A stretch of DNA of 64,000 nucleotides from Cymbomonas tetramitiformis (taxonomy: Eukaryota > Chlorophyta > Pyramimonadophyceae > Pyramimonadales > Pyramimonadaceae): assembly GCA_001247695.2 (NCBI GenBank), contig LGRX02033487.1, positions 43,555 to 107,554 of the forward strand, in the 5' to 3' direction. The position numbers and the translations under genes are program-made. Below are positions 61,799 through 64,000 of the stretch, piece by piece. The notes under the pieces were generated by a model. That model searched no databases, had not been told where the DNA came from, and worked only from the letters and a program-made list of their open reading frames with translations. Each line of letters begins with the position of its first letter. Positions within the stretch are counted from its first letter, which is position 1.

Positions 61799-62523
61799 CG
61801 ACGCTTTTCGCCTCTTTTCAACTTCTCACGGTCTCGTCTTTATGTTCGTGATGATGGGAGTAGGTATACTACCGTATCGTGTACGAAAGCCTCATCGACG
61901 AAATCTCTCGTCCGGGTGATAAACGACCGCGATGCGCCGCGCAAGAGCAATTCGGAGGCCGATTCGCGTTGGGAATGGTGGCGTCGGTCGCGTTCTCCGT
62001 GGAAAACGCCGGTATCGCGACGACGTGGAGTGACGCGAACGCGGTTCGTTTGCTCGCGGGCGGCATGTGGCGATGCTCGTTCGACGCGACGGTGACGAAA
62101 GAGAATCACGACGTGCTCGCCGCGCAATTGCTGTCGCCGACACCGACACCGACGTCGACGCCGACGGCGAACGAGATCGATAGCGACCGGACACCTCAGA
62201 GCGCGCCGCGCGTTTTCGCGCTGCTGACGTTACGCTACGCGGATGGACACCCGCTCAGCACCAAGAAAAAACCGTTTCGGTTCTGGCTAGACCCGGCCGT
62301 GATTTCTCACGCGACCGCCGAAGCTCGCCGCGCCAATTCGGATGATCTTCGATTACCGATCATCTTTCGCGGGCAATTGCTGACGAATGAGAAGCGCCGC
62401 GTCAGTATTAAAGACGGAGGGGCGTGCGCGATCAGATGCTCGCGGGCCGGTCGGGTCGAAGGTGTGCGTGTCTCTTTGGCTGTCGACGAACTCGAACGGG
62501 ATGTTCACGTCGACGACCTATGA
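55803..62523 (+). CDS. Nine-exon gene for a protein of about 2,000 residues, unknown
   Basis: Exons 55803-57421, 57493-58948, 59038-59163, 59268-59574, 59665-60290, 60382-60882, 60966-61247, 61335-61751 and 61864-62523 give about 1,997 residues. Eight joins keep phase (2, 0, 0, 1, 0, 0, 0, 0). The donor of exon 5 is weak: GTCCGC at 60291, or GTCTCC at 60264, both in phase. The protein has no enzyme motif I can name. It has Cys-rich patches (CGCYYLPF, CCLHSVMGCACI), an acidic Ser tail in exon 2 and a beta-rich last exon (VFALLTLRYADGHPL). Size and position near capsid-like genes suggest a large virion or tegument-type protein; it is also an alternative candidate for a capsid component. Confidence 0.6.
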
Positions 62524-62596
62524 TTCCATCATCATACAGTACTCATTACGAACGAACGAACCTACGTTGTATGCGCTCACCGGTATTAATATTGGA

Positions 62597-63949
62597 ATGT
62601 CACGAATTCGCGAGCACACGATGTTTGGCGAGAATTCGCGAATCGTTTGGAGAAAAAGCGCGATAGTCGCGGCCGCGACGACGCTAAATTACGCGAGCGT
62701 ATTCGCCGGTCGTCGTGTCGAGTGCGACGATAACGAGCAGTCCAACGATCGCAGTTGGCGTGTCGAATTTCGCACGGCATGCGATTCGAAACGTTCGATC
62801 AATTTTTTGATCGACACATCCTTATTTGTGGTGAATGGCGCGTGTCAACTATTTTGGCCCTGTTGCATCGACTCGACGCAAATCAGATTACGCGTCAGGG
62901 TGTGCATCTGCGTGATCGTGTCCGTGGGATGGTTATCGATATGGCGCGAAACGAGTTTCACGTGGTACACGTTCGCCATCACGCGCGCCGCGATCACGGG
63001 CGCGTGCGCCTCGCTGTATCCATCGATCATCGCGAGCGTCACATTCATGACATCCGATGCGCAAAAGCGGAGACGGGACCATGCTCGCTTCTGGACGCGC
63101 GTGAGCTCGTTGTACCTGTTATACAGCCCCCTGTCTCTGCTCGCGATGAGCGTCATTTCGCCGTGGGTGCGGCAACCCGCGTGGCGAGTCTTGTACACCG
63201 CGATCGTGATATGCGCTCTCGCGGCGTTGAGCTGCTACCAATTCTTCACACCCGGCGTCGTCACTTCCACCGCGAACCGAGATCGCGACCGGCGGGCCGA
63301 GTCGGAATTGGCGCCGGGTGGTGCGGCCTCCGATGAAACAAACGCGAGGTCGCGGCGCGCGCGTATACGATTGTGGTACATGTTCGTGGGGCATTGCGTA
63401 ACTTTACCTAAAGCGTACCTTTCATTACAAACGTCGAGCGTGTTGAAAGATCGGCCGTATCTTTCGTTTTTGATCATTCAGAGTGGCGTGGTCATCTCCA
63501 AAAGATTTTTACTCGAGCGAATACCCGATACCGTACGCGCGGCGGCCGGGGTTCAGTTTGCATCCGCCGGTATATTCGGAATCTTGATTATTCTGGCACT
63601 CGTGCAGCGCGTCGAAAGTTCACCCGCGATTCGATGGTTGAACTTGATATTGGTCGCGATCATTTATTGCGCGTTGGGACTCGTCTACAACATCCACCTG
63701 TATCGTTGCTGCCGCGCTTACACCCGCGATCCCGACATGACGATCGTCGCGGTGTCTAGCACCACCACATCCGCATCATGGGCATCCGCGATAAGTCCGG
63801 CGTTACAGGCCCTGGGCGAGCGGCAACCGGAAAGCGCTTTGGCGATTTGCGGTGCGCATTGTCTAGCGGCGGGCATCGCGTTTTGCCTGGAATATTCGCA
63901 AGTATCCTCCGTCGAGCGCCGGACGCGGCAAGTCTTGCCAAAATTGTGA
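62597..63949 (+). CDS. Polytopic membrane protein, about 450 residues
   Basis: From the Met at 62597 the frame codes for roughly eight or nine hydrophobic segments, among them LFVVNGACQLFWPCC, VCICVIVSVGWLSIW, YLLYSPLSLLAMSVIS, LYTAIVICALAALSCY, GIFGILIILALV and LNLILVAIIYCALGLVY, with a long polar loop of Arg/Glu/Ala around the middle. No transporter signature is recognised. The topology resembles receptor- or transporter-like proteins. The gene begins 73 bases after the stop of the giant gene. Confidence 0.6.
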   Translation: MSRIREHTMFGENSRIVWRKSAIVAAATTLNYASVFAGRRVECDDNEQSNDRSWRVEFRTACDSKRSINFLIDTSLFVVNGACQLFWPCCIDSTQIRLRVRVCICVIVSVGWLSIWRETSFTWYTFAITRAAITGACASLYPSIIASVTFMTSDAQKRRRDHARFWTRVSSLYLLYSPLSLLAMSVISPWVRQPAWRVLYTAIVICALAALSCYQFFTPGVVTSTANRDRDRRAESELAPGGAASDETNARSRRARIRLWYMFVGHCVTLPKAYLSLQTSSVLKDRPYLSFLIIQSGVVISKRFLLERIPDTVRAAAGVQFASAGIFGILIILALVQRVESSPAIRWLNLILVAIIYCALGLVYNIHLYRCCRAYTRDPDMTIVAVSSTTTSASWASAISPALQALGERQPESALAICGAHCLAAGIAFCLEYSQVSSVERRTRQVLPKL

Positions 63950-64000
63950 TTTCAAACCTACGAGTAGTATAGATACCGCAAGGATCGCGAAGATGAAAGC

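Noticed and set aside
1..64000. tRNA or rRNA genes
   Set aside because: I saw no cloverleaf with a T-loop consensus and no ribosomal RNA core sequence, although a covariance search could find what I cannot see by eye.
1..64000. Ordinary protist chromosome without viral content
   Set aside because: A terminase ATPase, portal-like and capsid-like genes, heliorhodopsin and tight gene packing with tail overlaps argue for a viral element, although integration in a host chromosome remains possible.

Overview
The window reads as a gene-dense, intron-rich segment (roughly 54% G+C by eye) of a large double-stranded DNA virus of a unicellular eukaryote, or an endogenous copy of one. The best fit is a mirusvirus-like member of the herpesvirus/tailed-phage realm (Duplodnaviria). 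The anchors are the N-terminal half of a herpes/phage-type terminase ATPase, a very long capsid-like protein, a portal-like protein, a heliorhodopsin, a TATA-binding protein and a TFIIB-like factor. There are no ribosome-binding-site operons. Genes carry short spliceosomal-type introns (about 60-120 bases, donor mostly GAG|GTGAG, GTACG or GTGCG, acceptor mostly CGCAG) and many start 35-80 bases from a TATATATA or TATAAATA box. I placed about 57 introns by eye, each keeping the reading phase. All exon joins are my inference, not transcript evidence.

Layout. 1-8 kb: an unknown spliced gene, a Cys-rich protein and an eight-exon candidate major capsid gene (minus strand, 7935 to 2617). 8-15 kb: an alpha/beta hydrolase, a portal-like gene, small membrane proteins and two polytopic membrane genes. 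15-18 kb: the 5' part of the terminase, an antisense AT-rich gene and an ERCC4-type nuclease. 18-24 kb: an ankyrin protein, a collagen/beta-helix surface fibre, a Ulp1-like protease and heliorhodopsin. 24-31 kb: spliced unknowns, a leucine-rich-repeat protein and a mucin-like membrane glycoprotein. 31-38 kb: TBP, a cytosine-C5 methyltransferase, an FHA-RING protein and an ATP-grasp enzyme. 38-55 kb: a seven-exon unknown, TFIIB, a DnaQ-like exonuclease, a kinase and several AT-richer, mostly intron-poor helical proteins that look like abundant virion or tegument-type proteins. 55-64 kb: a nine-exon gene for a protein of about 2,000 residues and a polytopic membrane protein.

How it fits together: TBP, TFIIB and the strong TATA boxes suggest the element brings part of its own promoter recognition but relies on a nucleus for splicing. 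Terminase, portal and capsid genes give a herpesvirus-like packaging system. Methyltransferase, exonuclease and ERCC4 nuclease handle DNA. Ulp1, RING, LRR, ankyrin and kinase proteins probably act on host signalling and ubiquitin/SUMO pathways. The fibre, the mucin-like protein and heliorhodopsin belong to membranes or the virion surface.
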